Source of the DNA: Mrakia gelida
Taxonomy: Eukaryota; Basidiomycota; Tremellomycetes; Cystofilobasidiales; Mrakiaceae
Assembly: GCA_024345305.1 (NCBI GenBank)
Contig: BRON01000001.1
Coordinates: 2,976,001-3,040,000 of the forward strand
DNA length: 64,000 nt
Direction: 5' to 3'
The notes below the pieces were generated by a model. That model was given only the letters and a program-made list of their open reading frames with translations, was not told the DNA's origin and did no database searches. The position numbers were made by a program, and so were the translations under genes. Each line of letters opens with the position of its first letter. Position 1 is the first letter of the stretch. Of the stretch, positions 20,336 through 32,370 are shown in pieces.

Positions 20336-23300
20336 ATGCTTTCCCCAAGCTTGACCCTTTTCTTGATCTACTCCCTCGCGTTCCTTCAGTCAGCCCACGC
20401 TCTCGTCGCACCAGTACACGACCCTTGTGCAGCCGTCACCAAGGCGATCTGGGATGGAGGTGGGTTTCGTCTCCCCTCCTTCTCCTTCTGCGCTGACTGA
20501 CTGCTCCTACTCGATCTCGCTCTGAGTATCTCAGGAGGAAGACCAAGTGATGCCTGGGCTTGCCTTTCGTGAGTCACCATCGCTGTCGGGAGGGGAGAAA
20601 AAACGGCGAGCTCGACGCTGACTAAAACTCGTTTGGTTTGCTTCAGATCTGTTCCTTACAAGGTCGAAATCAGGGACAACGTTATTGAAGCGATCTCGAA
20701 GGTGAGCTACCCTTATTCTCTTCGAGCTTCGACCTGGAGAGCGTGGGAGGGAAGCGAGTGAAGGACGCGCGAGGCTCACCTTCCGCCTGCTTCGACCTGA
20801 TCGTCTGCAGATGTACAACCTCGACATCTTCGAGTTCAACAATCTTGATACTCCTGCTCCTCTCACTCAAGACGTCGACATCAGGTAAGTCTTCGTTCGC
20901 AAGAACGCGTCGCCTTTCCTTCGTCGGTTCTGACCTCGACTCTCCTCCCTTCCCTCCTCGTTCCAGAGCTGAGTTCAAGAAAATGGATACTCAGGACTAC
21001 AAGAGCGACTTTGAGTTCTAATACGACATGTATATGACGAGTGAGCTCGCATTCCATTCCTCCTTCGGAATCGCGGAGACGTCACGTCGAGTCGGGCTGA
21101 CCTTTCTCTCTCTTCAGTTCGCAGCCTGAACGATGTACATCGTGCTTCGAGTCAGTATCGATCATCTTTTCTCGAGCATTCTGTTCCTCACACTGAATCC
21201 CAACCTTTTCGTTTCCAGGCTCGTGCTAAGGCGGCGCGTTCAAGACCATCCAAACCCTTCCTCTCGTCTCGCTCGCGAGAAGCTCGTCGTCCTCGAACTC
21301 GGACTAAGCGATCTTCATTGCCCCCGATGCAGTAGACCTCACTGCCTCTGCGAACTTCACCAAGGTCTACAAGGAGCTTTGGGGTGTTGATGTGAGTTCG
21401 TCGCGTCTGATCTCGGAATGAACGAGCGATCGTCGACGCTGACTTTGTCATCTGCTTCTTCCCCTTCAGGTTGCTCGACTCGCTGGCCTCGAAGTCATTA
21501 CCATCGATGGCTTGGATCCTTGGACGTAGTAAGCTTGATCGCTCGGTCCTCCTCTATCCTCGCAACTCGAGCTGAGGCTGACTGACTTTTGTTTTCGTCT
21601 GCAGCATCGACTGGGTCGCCAACACGCAGACGGGAGTCTATCAAGATCTCAACGTTCGAAGGACTGCCCCCCTCGCTGGTTATTCGTCGGATGGGCTGCA
21701 CAAAGGGAACCGCTGGTGAGTTGGACGACGCGTGCTTTTTTCGCGATCCGTACTGAACTCTTTTTCGTTTTTGCTTCCCTTCTCTTTCAGGAATCGAGAT
21801 CTCGGAACCTTGGCCGAGCCTCCCTTCCCCATTCGAGACTTCGTTACGTACGAGGTCATCTTGCCTTCCGGAGAGATCGAGAGCGTCACGGTTCGTCCTC
21901 GCGTCCTCGTCCATCTTCGCCTCGAAGAGCCCTTCGCTGATCTTTGATCTCTCTCTTCGTTCGCAGGTGCCCTATTTCTCCATCCCTCTCGCACCTTTCA
22001 CCACCGCCGAGGAATTCTCCAACGACAACTGCCTTCTTCCACCCTCGACCTCAACTTCAGTGGCGCGACGAGATTCCCCAGCTCCGCTTTCCCTCCTTCC
22101 TCGACAGTCGGTTCCAACACCCACCGTCTGCAAGGATCCCGATTCGAAGCCAGAACACCCACTCTCCAACAGTCCCGTCAACTCGTCGGCCCACGTAGGA
22201 GGAAGATGGAACCAGTTCTTCGTTTTGCCTGGGAACGAGAGCGAGAAAGTCGGAGTCGTGTACGTGAGTGGAACCGGGCTCGTTTTGACATTCTTGCGCT
22301 GACCTGTTTTGCTTTCGACGCATCGACAGATCACCACCTTCAACCTCGATGCGGATGCGACTTCGAACTGTATTCTGAATGCCGCTGCAGAGATCTTGAC
22401 GGGCCTTACGGTTGGCCTTTCCTTTTTCTCTCCCGTCGTCTCGTTCTTTGCTTCGAACGGCTGACCACTGTCCCTTCCCTTCTTTGACAGAATCTTACCG
22501 CTCTCGGAGTCAAGAAGCTCATTATCGACACCACCTACGATGGAGGAGGAGCCGTCCTCGCGAGCTACTTCTGTTCGTCGAACACCCTCGCGTCGCGTCG
22601 TCCCTCCCTCGGCTTTCGAGCTGACTGTTCCCCTTTCCCATTCTTCCCAGGGCAACGAGTCTTCACTGGACAAGCACTGCAGAGCAAGATCGGCCTCCCT
22701 GGAGTTTTCAGAGACGCCGAACTCTTCAACAAGTTCACAGCCTTCGGACTCAAGAACGCAAGTCTCGACACCGACAACTGTGAGTCGCGTCGACTCTTTT
22801 TTTTTTGCTTGCGAACTCGGACGCTGACTCCCACGTGTTCTCGAACCTCTATCAGACTTAGGGACTCTCCTTCTCGTCGACAATGAAGGGAACTCTTTCC
22901 CTCCGAACCACGACCTCTACAGCTCGAACTCTCCAAGCCTCGAAATCAATGATCAACATCTCTTCGTGTCCGAAGTGTTGGTCCTTCTCTGCTCGCATCT
23001 TCGATACGATCTCGACGTCAATTTGTGCTCATCCTGCTTTATTTGGGCTTGGACAGCGTTCGAGACAACATCAGCCTTGTCTTAGCACAATCGCCCAACC
23101 CCGCGCCGTTCTTCACTCCGGAGAATGTTCTCGTTTTCAGCAACGGAGGGACGTGTGGTTCTGCTTGCTCGCTTCTCACAAAGGTGAGTATTTTCTCTGA
23201 AAGCCCTTCTTCACGTCCGTCTCGAGTGCCGATCGCTGATTGACTGTACTCGATTGATCTAGTTCCTTCACGTCGAGTTGGGAGTCTCGACGCATCTCGC

Positions 23301-24099
23301 GTCGGCTCGACCAGGTGAGCTCTGAGTGCCTTCCTTATCTGACACTCGTTCTCTCTCTGACGTTTCCTTCCTCTCGCACCTCGACGTCCCCAGACGAGCC
23401 CATCGAATACTCCTCATTCGCAGCTCAGGCGTCCCCTTCGACACTCTTTACGCCGAGATCAAAGCAACTTCGCTCTACGACGACTCATCAGCTCCTCCTC
23501 CCCTCCTCGTCCGAGGAATTTACGGCTGGCCATCCGAGGCTTCTTCTACCCGAACTCGACCAACTTCCTTCGTGAGTCCGTCCTACCTCGCGCGTCGAAG
23601 AAAGGAATCGACGAGCTCAAACTGATGCTGTTTTCTTCCCTTCTGCTTTCTTCGCCCCCTCATTAGAGTACACCTCCATCCCAGCCGACAAGACCTTCGC
23701 CCTCACCGCTGAGGAGTACCTCGATCCTCTCAAGATGTACGCCAAGGTCGCTCAGTCAAAGTGGGGAGTCAAAACGAACGCGTCGTCTTCGTTCTCGTTC
23801 ACCTCGGATCATTCTCTCATCGGATCAGCTCTCGGAACTTCGAAGAATACCACTATCAAGGTCGCAGCTGGATCCTCCTGTGAGTCTTCCGAGCATCATC
23901 TTCTGCCTCGCCTTTCGTTTCGAAATCTCGACGCGTCTCTGACTCTAACTCGCCCTCTTCCCGTTCTTCAGCCCTCGCCGCCGTCGGAGGTCTCGCCTCT
24001 TTCGCTATCTTCGTCCTCCGACGACAATCTAGGAAGGCTCAAGCCGGGAGCTACGTCGAGCTCGAGAGGTCGGTCGCTCCTTCGGAGTTGGAAGCCTGA
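20336..24099 (+). pseudogene. S41-peptidase-like secreted protein with in-frame TAA codons
   Basis: The reading from ATG 20336 starts with a signal peptide (MLSPSLTLFLIYSLAFLQSA then HALVAPVHDPC). It continues through many short exons, has the S41/CPAF-type nucleophile region FSNGGTCGSACSLLTKF near 23135-23180, and ends with a membrane span (LAAVGGLASFAIFVLRR) plus a short cytosolic tail, stop 24097-24099. This fits fungal membrane-anchored S41-family proteins. Between 21010 and 21340 the exon frame carries TAA codons: at 21018-21020 (DFEF*YDMYMT) and at 21317-21319 (SD*AIFIAPDAV), plus one at 21227-21229 that an alternative AAG acceptor would remove. Family members have a sense residue there, plausibly Gln (CAA to TAA). 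The rest of the frame is intact, so this is either a recently inactivated gene, an unrecognised splice pattern, or sequence error. Confidence 0.65.
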
Positions 24100-24367
24100 A
24101 CGACGCTCTCGACAACGAGGTTTCCTGAGTTCAGCCCTCTCGTTGGCTCTCTTTGCTTCCCGTTACGCCTTCTTTCTACGGACACCCTTGTATATACTCA
24201 TCTCTCCTTATTACGACTCGCTCCTTCCCTTTTTGAACGATATAACCCATTTTTGACGACGAGGGAGGGGTGCAGCGTGGTCGCGAACGAAAACGGACAT
24301 CGACTCGAGCGAAGCGAGCTCTGACTCCCTCCCTTCCTCCAACCCGCCAGCAGCAACTCCAAGGAAC

Positions 24368-27056
24368 ATGGGAAACGAGGACCCCTTCGAGCACCCTCGG
24401 ACGACCAAGAGGAACAGCAAACTACCCTTCCTACTCCTTTTCATCCCACTCGTCCTGGTCCTCTCCCACTGCCATCTCGACTTCCTCGTCCTCCCTCCTT
24501 CCTTCTTCGGCCTCGACCGTTCGAGCGATGCTCCCTTCCCGTCCCTCTGGAAGCCTTGCGAGGAGGACCCTTCATTTCAGTGCACCTTTCTCGAGTGAGT
24601 GGATCCCTTTTTCAGTCCGGGAAGGGAGTTGAAGCGGAGAGAAGAGAGGACAAAGGAGAAGGGAAGGAAAGGTCGAGCTCAACCCTTTGAGCTCGACCTC
24701 CTTCTCGTCGCCTGCTCTCATACAGCCCGACACTCACTCTCAGCAGCCTCAACGAGCTTCTGAAGCTGACCCACGAACTCTTCGATCTTCCTTCGTAAAG
24801 CGTCCCCACCGACTACCTCAACACCTCCTTTGGAACGACGACCCTCGCCATCTCCAAGTTCCCTTCAGCCTTCCCTCCCTCCTCCCCGAGTTACAAAGGA
24901 GCAATCTTCATCAACCCAGGTCAGTCATCCAAACCTTCCTCTCTCTTCGAACTCATCTCAGAGCTGACTCTTACTCTCTCTCTTGCTCGACAGGCGGTCC
25001 TGGAGGAAGTGGCAGATCTGCCAACTTCGGTCTTGGCCCTCTTGTCTCCGCTCTCGTCCTCGGATCCTACGACATCATCGGTCACGACCCTCGAGGCATC
25101 GGACTCACCACCCCTCAAACCAAGTGCTTCAGCTCGGATCGAGCGCTCCAGCTCTTCCGAGCGAACACGAGGCTCGAGAGGATGTTCGACCTTCCTCCCG
25201 ACCCCTTCTCGGTCGAAGGACGGCTCGATTTGATCGAGCAGCAACGAGAGGTCATCGCTCTGTGGGAGACGGAATACAAGCTATGTAACCAGGTCATGGG
25301 AGAGCAGTTGGCCTTCATGGGAACGTCGCAGGCTGCTAAGGACATTGAGAGGATGACAGAGGTCTTCGGAGGGAAGGACGCGTTGATCAACTTCGTCCGT
25401 CCCTCTTTCCTTCCTTTTCTGTACTTTTCTGACTTCTCTAGCTTAAGGCTAACCATATGCACACTCCTGTCTCGTCCCTGCACCAGTGGGGCTTCGTGCG
25501 TCCTTCTTTCTCGCCTTCTTTCTCTCGAACGAGCTCGATGTGCGACCCTGACCTCGTTTCCCTTCTCGCAGTCTTACGGAACCGTCATGGGAGCCTACCT
25601 CGTCAACATGATATCTCCCAAGAAGCTTGGACGAGTGATTATCGATGGCGTGGCTTCGCCACCTCAGTCAGTTCGATTCTCTCTTCGCCTTATTCCTTCG
25701 AACGAGACGCGTCCCGACAAGTTTTCTTCATTCTTCCTGCTACCCAGGTGGGCGACTCAGCACAAGGAAGCGTTCCTGTATCAGGCATTGCACGATACGG
25801 AGAAGACCTACGGGCATTGGTTTCTCGGTGAGTCCTCCGTCTCCTGCACTCCCTCGAATCGAGCTGACTTCGATCTTCTCCTTCTTTCTCGTTCAGACGG
25901 CTGCTTCTCTGCTGGACCGGAACGATGCGCTCTCGTCCTCCCTACTGACAAGAGCGGACAAGATATCGGCTCGAGGATCGATGCCTTCTTGGATGCGCTC
26001 TATTCCTCTCCGATATCCGTCTCCAACTCGACGCGTCCTGGTCTCTTCACCTCGGGTGCTCTTCGAGGTTCGTCGAGCTTTTCCTGAACCTCAGCTCCTC
26101 GAGTGCGCCGGCTCACCTCTCTTCGTTCTTCCTCGTTAGCCCAGATCATGGGAAACAACATCAGTCCTCACGGGTGGTCTTCCTTCGCTCGAACTCTCGC
26201 GTCTGCGATCTCGAATCCTTCGCCAAACAACCCATCCATCCTCTCCCTCTACGCCGCCAACCACCCTCCGATCCTTCCATCCTCCTCTCCGAACTCCACA
26301 AGATCCAGTCCTTTAGGTCGAATCGCCGTCAGCTGTGCCGATTCGATTCCGTACGACTCGATACCGACGGTTGAGTCGATGGTAGACGAGACGCTCGAAG
26401 TCGTGAAAAACGTCACTCGACGGTTTGGTGCGAGTGTTCAGTTGATGGAGCAAGATGGAGGTTGTTGGCTTTGGGAGGCTACCGGGAAGGCAAAGGATGT
26501 TTTCCGGGTGAGTCGTCGTTCGAGTCCGCTCGTGTTCTCGACGTTGATCCCGACGGCACTGACTCCTTCTCTTCTTCCAGGGTCCTTTCAACGCGACGCT
26601 GAACACTCCCATGCTCATCATCAGTAACTCAGCAGATCCAGTCACTCCTCTCGTGTCGGGAAGGGAGATGGCTTCGTTGATGGGCGATTCCGCTCGGTTG
26701 TTGATTCAAGGTTCGTCGTCGAGTACAGGAGCTCTTTCCTTCGTTCTCGCGCCTCCTTACTGACCATCTTTGTGATCTCGACCTCATTTGTAGACTCTCC
26801 TGGTCACTGCTCTCTCGCTGCCGCATCCCTCTGCACCGCCAAACACGTCCGAGCGTTCTTCCTCGACGGGATCCTCCCTCCCTCCGAAACCCTTTGCGAG
26901 ATCGACGACGACTTCTTCCCCTCAGCGGACTCGGGCTTCTCAGTCAAGGCGATCGAGGAGAAGGTCGGATCTTCGGAGGACGTGGATCTATGGAGGACGT
27001 CGCGGGACTTGAAGGAGGCTTGGTCGAGTTGGAGGGAGAACGAGGCGCGTCGTTGA
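24368..27056 (+). CDS. Membrane-anchored TAP-like serine hydrolase (alpha/beta hydrolase)
   Basis: Spliced product of about 640 residues. The short N-terminus MGNEDPFEHPRTTKRNSK is followed by one hydrophobic span (LPFLLLFIPLVLVLSH), predicting a type II membrane protein with a luminal or extracellular hydrolase. Motifs: oxyanion strand GGPGGSGRS, DPRGIGLTTP, nucleophile elbow GFSYG, catalytic Asp in SADPVTPL and His in PGHCSL; the C-terminal part matches the TAP-like domain of tripeptidyl aminopeptidases and related hydrolases. Substrate not known. Exon 1 ends at 24593 and exon 2 begins at 24801 after an AAAG acceptor, which restores FLDVPTDYLNTSFG. The W-G-F of the nucleophile motif is encoded by a 9-nt exon (25487-25495). 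Stop 27054-27056; about 350 bp of non-coding sequence follow before the next gene. Confidence 0.85.
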
Positions 27057-27404
27057 TTGATTCTCTGTTCGATTGAGTACATACCATTTCCCTTCCTCGA
27101 TGGGTCTCGCCCTCTCTGCGACCCTTTTTTAATGACGCTTTCGGTCTTCTGCTCACTCTCCCCTATTTTTCCTCCCTCAGGGCGGTTCAGAAATGATCCT
27201 CTCGAGATCGATCGGAAAGCAATCAAAAGAAATCGACCGGCGGGTCCGTCGTCCCTCCCGCCTCTCACCTCCTCTCCTTCAAAAGCTCGAATTCGAAACC
27301 TCCCTTCCCTTCTTTCACCCAACCACCATCTACTCCAACCTCACTCTCTCCACCTTCCACCCTCCACCAAACCTCCACCAAACCTCCACCACTCTTCCTT
27401 TACG

Positions 27405-29185
27405 ATGCTCTTCTCCGCCGTCTCTGTTGTTGCTCTCGCCTCCGTCGGTGCTCTTGCGGCTCCTCTCGCTCCTCGAGCTGATGATATCGATACCAGTGAG
27501 CTCGGCTCCTCCTCAGCTTCTTTTCGTCTCGCGAATCCCACTCTGACTCCCGCATCGTCTTCTCTCTCCCCAGCCATCCTCCAATATGCTCTCACTCTTG
27601 GTGAGCTCTCGATCAACTTCGAAGGCTCGAGCGGCGGGACCTGACCTGACCTCCTCTTCTTCCTGCCTTTCAGAGCACCTCGAGAACGCATTCTACAGCG
27701 AAGCTCTCTCCAAGTTCAACGAAGCTGTGAGTTTGACCAGCATCGTCGTCGAGCCAAACCGAACACGCGAGCTCTTGAGCCTTTCATTCACTGACCTTCT
27801 TCCTCCTCCTTCACCTCGCCCAGGCTTTCGTCTCGGCTGGATTCCCGTCGTGGGTCAGGAAAAGAATCGTTCAGATTGGGCAGCACGAGGTAAGTCGACT
27901 TCTCCTCCTCTCCTCTCCTCACTTTTCGAGCTCGAAGCCCACCCACCTCCTTTGCTTTTCGTCGACAGGCTCAGCACGTTCAGTTTCTCCAGGGAGCTCT
28001 CGGAGACTCGGCTACCAAGCCTTGCGAGTACAAGTTCCCCTACACGGACGTTGCTGGATTCCTGGGGCTTTCGTCTGCCATCGAGGGTGTTGGAGTGACT
28101 GCTTGTGAGTACAGTACAAACATCCTTTTCCCCGTCGTCGAAGTTGCGAAGAGGAGCGGTGCTGAGCTTTCCCTTCTCTTCTTCTGACCACAGACCTCGG
28201 AGCTGCCAACAGAATTACGAACCCTGCATACTTGGTCAGCTTCAGCCCTGAAACCCTTCTTCTTCTTTCTCGAGCTCTCGACTCACGCGTCGTCGACTTT
28301 CTTTCTTCCCTTTCAGACCGCCGCCGCTTCGATTCTCACCACCGAGGCTAGGTAGGTCAACTTCTCACTCTCTTTGCTTTGAGGACTCCTCTGACGCCAA
28401 CTCTTTATCTCTCTTACAGGCATCAGACCTGGGTCAGCGCGTGAGTTTGAAACCTCGATCCGCACTCGTTTCGATCTCGAAGCTCGAAGCTGATTCGTCC
28501 TCTTCCCTCCTGTTTTCGCCTCCTAGCGCCGCTCTCAAGGGCCAGCCTTGGTCTGGACCCGAGGACACTCCGTTGGGATTCTCTGAAGTCTACACGTGAG
28601 TCCACGAGTTGACGAGAGGAGACGACGAGGGAGATTCAACACTGACGCCTTCGTTCTTCCGATCTCTTCAGCATCGCCGCCGGCTTCATCACCTCCTGCC
28701 CTTCCACCAACCCAGCTCTCCCCGTCATGGCCTTCCCTGCGGCTACCATCGACACCGCCAACTTCGCCGCCGGCGACCAGATCACCCTCTCCTACAACTC
28801 GACTTCTGGAGCCACCGAGAACCGTTCGTCCGCTCAACTCACCTCGTCTTCCTTTCTCGATCTCTTGAGCTAACTTTTGCCTTATTCTCGTTCGCCTCCA
28901 GTCATCATCTACTCTGGCTTGACTTCCTCCGTCATTCAGATCTCCGACAAGAAGGCTACCATCCCCTCAGGTCTTCAGGGAACTGCTTGTGAGCTTCGAC
29001 TTCCGACCTTCCCGCTCTCGATGCTCGTTTCGTCCACTGACTCGTCGGGTGTTTCCCTCTCGCTCCTCCTCTCAGACGGAATCATCTCCACCGCCTCCAC
29101 CGCCGACGAGGTCGTGGATTCGAACGTCGTCGCTGGACCCATCATCATCAGCCTGCCCGTCTCTTCGTCGGCCGTCAACGCTTGA
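27405..29185 (+). CDS. Rds1-type ferritin-like secreted protein
   Basis: The ATG at 27405 opens a signal peptide (MLFSAVSVVALASVGALA), followed by a ferritin-like helical domain: AILQYALTLEHLENAFYSEA, then GQHEAQHVQFLQGALG and ITNPAYLTAAASILTTEARH. The paired E-H-x-x-x-F/E-x-x-H spacing fits the DUF/ferritin-like family that includes the S. pombe stress protein Rds1. The C-terminal third is a Ser/Thr-rich beta region (TLSYNSTSGATENLIIYSGL) ending LPVSSSAVNA with no evident GPI signal. At least ten exons, one only about 20 nt (HQTWVSA). Stop 29183-29185. The exact biochemical role of Rds1 proteins is unclear; in yeasts they respond to glucose, ammonium or CO2 status. Confidence 0.82.
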
Positions 29186-29660
29186 ACGGATCTCGACGCG
29201 TCTTCCCTCCGGGCTCTCCTTCCTTAACGATCTTTCCCCTCTCCCTCCTTCTCTCTATGTTCTGCTTGCTTCCTTGCTTCCCTTTCTTTCTTTTCACTTT
29301 TGGGACCTTTCGTTGCTCAGCAGACTCGCGTCGTCTCGCTTGCTTTTCGTTTCGGCTTCGTTCGCTCCTCCCTCTCTCTCTCCTTCGTAACCCACCTGCC
29401 AACCGCGCCTTTCAAACCCTTGCTTGCTTTGATGCTTCTTCTCGAATTTCTCTCCACCCTTTCTCTCGCAAAGCAAGGTGTCTGGGACGTAAAGAAGAGA
29501 TTGAGATCGTTTCGTTCAGAGTTCGAAGAGACACGTCGAGGTTTGTTTGCTAAACAACAAGATGGAGAGAAGCGGAGAGGGTCCAAGGAGGCTGCGCTAG
29601 ATACAGGGAGAGGGACCAAAAAGGAGAGGAACTAGAGAGCGAACGAAGCGGTACTGAGAA
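29186..29660. other. Convergent intergenic region
   Basis: About 475 bp between the stop codons of the Rds1-like (+) and bZIP (-) genes. Strongly CT-rich on the plus strand up to about 29460. No gene, no repeat, no clear bidirectional terminator hairpin seen. Confidence 0.4.
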
Positions 29661-31167
29661 CTACTGATTGAGAGAGAAAGCGAACGCGGGCAAGCAAGAC
29701 GAGCTGGAGGGAGTCGACGACGAGTCGAATCGCGAGGGAGGAGGGTTGGCGGCGTCGCCGAGTGAAATCAGAGGCCAAGGAGCGAGGGGTCGAAAGGTGT
29801 CCAGTTCGGGAGAGGAAAGAGGGGAGAAGAGAGAGGTTTGGGATTGGGGATCGAAGAAGCTGAAGCGAGGGAACGGGAGGGAAGACGCGTCGTGAGTCAG
29901 CGATGAGAAGTCTGGGGGCGCTGAGAAGTTCGAGAGGGATAGGAGATGCTCACTTGAAGGAGTCGTTCGAAGTGGTAGAATCTCCAGTGCGGTAGCCGTC
30001 GCTCTCGGGCGAGGAGGCGAAGTCGACGAAGCCAGCGGCCTGTTGGGAGCACGAGATCGCAACGGGGATGGAATGAAAGGGAGTCGGTTAACTGAGACTG
30101 TGAGGCTCCAAGGTAGGTATAAAATTGAATGAAGACAGAACTCACCTCTCCAGAAGCGTCGAACTCAGCCGTCGACCTCTCCTCGCTCAGCGTCGCGAGC
30201 CCAAGCGACCTCGACGTCAATTCCTCGTCCCCTCCCGCTTCTCCAGAGGATCCAGCTCCATCTCCAAGAAAGGGCATGCTCGAGAGGCTGGGCTGATGCT
30301 GTTGTTGAAGGTGAAAGTGTGGAGGGAAGTGGCTGGGGACGAAGGAAGAGTAGGAGGTCGAGGAGGGAGACGCGTCCGAACCACCGAAGGAAGGAGCAGC
30401 GAACGGATGGGAGTTCCAGTACTGAGAGGAGACGAGATGACGATGATGGATCTGTTGAAAGCGAAGAACAGACAAGAAGATATGAGGGAAGACGAGATGT
30501 CAGCTCCGTCTGTTTGACTCGATGAAACCTTCGAGGGAGGAACGTTCGAGCTCACGGGAGGCGAGGAGCGCGAGTTCTGCTGGAGAGTTTGACCAGGTTT
30601 CGATAGGACTGTGCGGGTAGGAGGCGGAGGAGAGGTTGGTTGGGTAGGTGGAAGAGGGGGTGGAAGGGACGAGGGAAGAGGAGGAGGAGGAAGAGGGAGG
30701 GAAGGTCGGACCCATCTCGAGGATGAGGGCTCTGAGTCGGTTGATCTCCCTCTCCTTCTCCCTCTCCCTGAGAACTGCCTCCGAGCTCGAGGTCGTCGAA
30801 GATGATGATGAGGGGCCGCGGCCAGTTCGATGAGATCTATTTCGAGTTTTGAGCTGCTTGAGCTTGAGTTGTTCGAGCTCAACTCTGAGATTGTCGTTTT
30901 GCGCCTTGAGTCGAGCTGGAGAGCGATGGAGAAGGAGCGAAAATACGCAAAGAGAGGAAGAGTCAGCATCATGCGAGGATGTTGTAGGGGAGTAGAGAGA
31001 GCGGCCTTTGAGCGAACACCAGGTGGAAGAGAGAGGTTGAAGGAACTCACCCTCGTCACGTAGCTCTTCTTCTTCTCTCGATGGCGCGACTGAGCGACGG
31101 CGTTCGCGCTCTTGCCAGCGTACTTGGAAGACGGTCGAGCCGAGGGAGAGCGAGGTGAGAGAGACAT
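29661..31167 (-). CDS. bZIP transcription factor
   Basis: From the ATG at 31167 the first exon encodes the basic region: KYAGKSANAVAQSRHREKKK, with the N-x7-R spacing of bZIP proteins (N of SANAV to the second R of SRHR). The next exon supplies a leucine-repeat coiled coil (NDNLRVELEQLKLKQLK) and a second charged helix (LREREKEREINRLRALILEMG). The remaining exons are Ser/Pro/Gln-rich and probably activating (HFHLQQQHQPSLSS) and end FAFSLNQ at 29661. About 400 residues in five exons. The basic domain at the very N-terminus with a long disordered tail resembles several basidiomycete bZIPs; I cannot assign an orthologue. The acceptor joining basic region and zipper is ambiguous by a few codons. 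Confidence 0.82.
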
Positions 31168-32370
31168 TGAGGCGTAGGCGAGAGGTGGCGGTGTGCTGAG
31201 GGAGAAGAGGCGAGGTGGGTGGTGGTTTGGGGAGAGAGGTCGGAGGATTGAGCGAGCGAGCGAGAGGGAGATGGATGGATCGTGTGGGTTCAGTCATGCA
31301 GCTTGGTCAGTCTCGTTTTCATCGCTATCTTTTTTGGATCTTCGAGGCAAGATGCGCCTCACGTAAAGGAGAGGGCGGCCAAGACTCCTTCTCGTTTCGG
31401 AGCCTCGGAGGGAGGCAGACGGAGAGAGCGGCGAGTCAGCCGAAGGAGGGAAAATCGGTCGAATCCGAAGGGTGGAGATGGGGAAGGGAGGGAATAGAAG
31501 ATGGAAAGACGGGCAGGAGGAGGAGGTGAGTCGAGTCGAAGGTGAAGGCAGATTCCAGCGTCCAGCGATATATACAGCCGAGCGGTCGAGCTTGGATCGA
31601 GCTGACTGGGGCATCTACCGACCGAGGGTGCTAAGGATAGCTTTTAAAGTGGTAGAGCGGTGCAGGGGAAAATACAGGGGGAGGAGGTCAGCTCCGCGTC
31701 AAGGGGAATGAGGGAGGAAGGAGGAAGGAGGAAGAGCGAGCTCACGATGGTGCTTGCCGCAGATTTTTGAGGAAAGTCCGGCTAGTCATGGATGCCGCTA
31801 CCTTATCCGAGGCAGTCAGGTCGGGTAAGACGTGGAAGAACCGCGGCGAACGAGTCCAGAAGGAGCGAAGGAAGAAGAAGATGAGCGTCGAGGTGAGCTC
31901 GACTTTTCCTTCCCTCCCTCCCTCTTTGGCCTCTCTCACCCTGACGACCATCCCCTCCGCAGACTTTCTTTTCGTCTCAGCCTCTTCCTCAGGACGCCAA
32001 TATACTCTCCTTGCACTCATATCACCCATCGAAGCCAAAGCAAGCTCGTTCGTCCACGGAGGAAGCATCGATCTTTCTTCCTCCCCCAAACCTCCCTTCT
32101 CTTCCTTCGACTCTCCTACCTTTCCTTCCCTCAGCCAACACCCTCCTTGCTCTCTCCGATCCATGAACTCGTTACCCAGTGCCAAAGGGTTGACGAAAAG
32201 ACTGAGCTGCTGAGTGGTCGTCCGTTCGAAGGATCTCATGGAGGATCGGGAGGAGGGGAAGGGAAAACGGCGAGGTGAGCTCGACCATCTCTTGTCTTCC
32301 CCCCACCGCACTCCCACAGTTCAGCTCCCCTCGCTGACCAGACCACTGAAGTACCTTCTTGTCCAGAGCA
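31168..32370. other. Intergenic / possible 5' exons of the Mid2-like gene or a small unknown gene
   Basis: 1.2 kb between the bZIP start (-) and the Mid2-like signal exon (+). The plus strand carries two good introns: donor GTGAGCTCG at about 31893 with acceptor CCGCAG near 31965, and donor GTGAGCTCG near 32274 with acceptor CCACAG near 32320. An open stretch MDAATLSEAVRSGKTWKNRG begins at 31788, and DEKTELLSGRPFEGSHGG lies before the second donor. These could be spliced 5' leader exons or a small separate gene; I recognise no family. The minus strand also has a plausible donor near 31746, so the strand is not certain. Confidence 0.3.

Noticed and set aside
31742..32317. 191-codon minus-strand open frame upstream of the Mid2-like gene
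   Set aside because: It reads antisense through a strong plus-strand intron (GTGAGCTCG...CCGCAG) and shows no domain. The plus strand is favoured here, though not proven.
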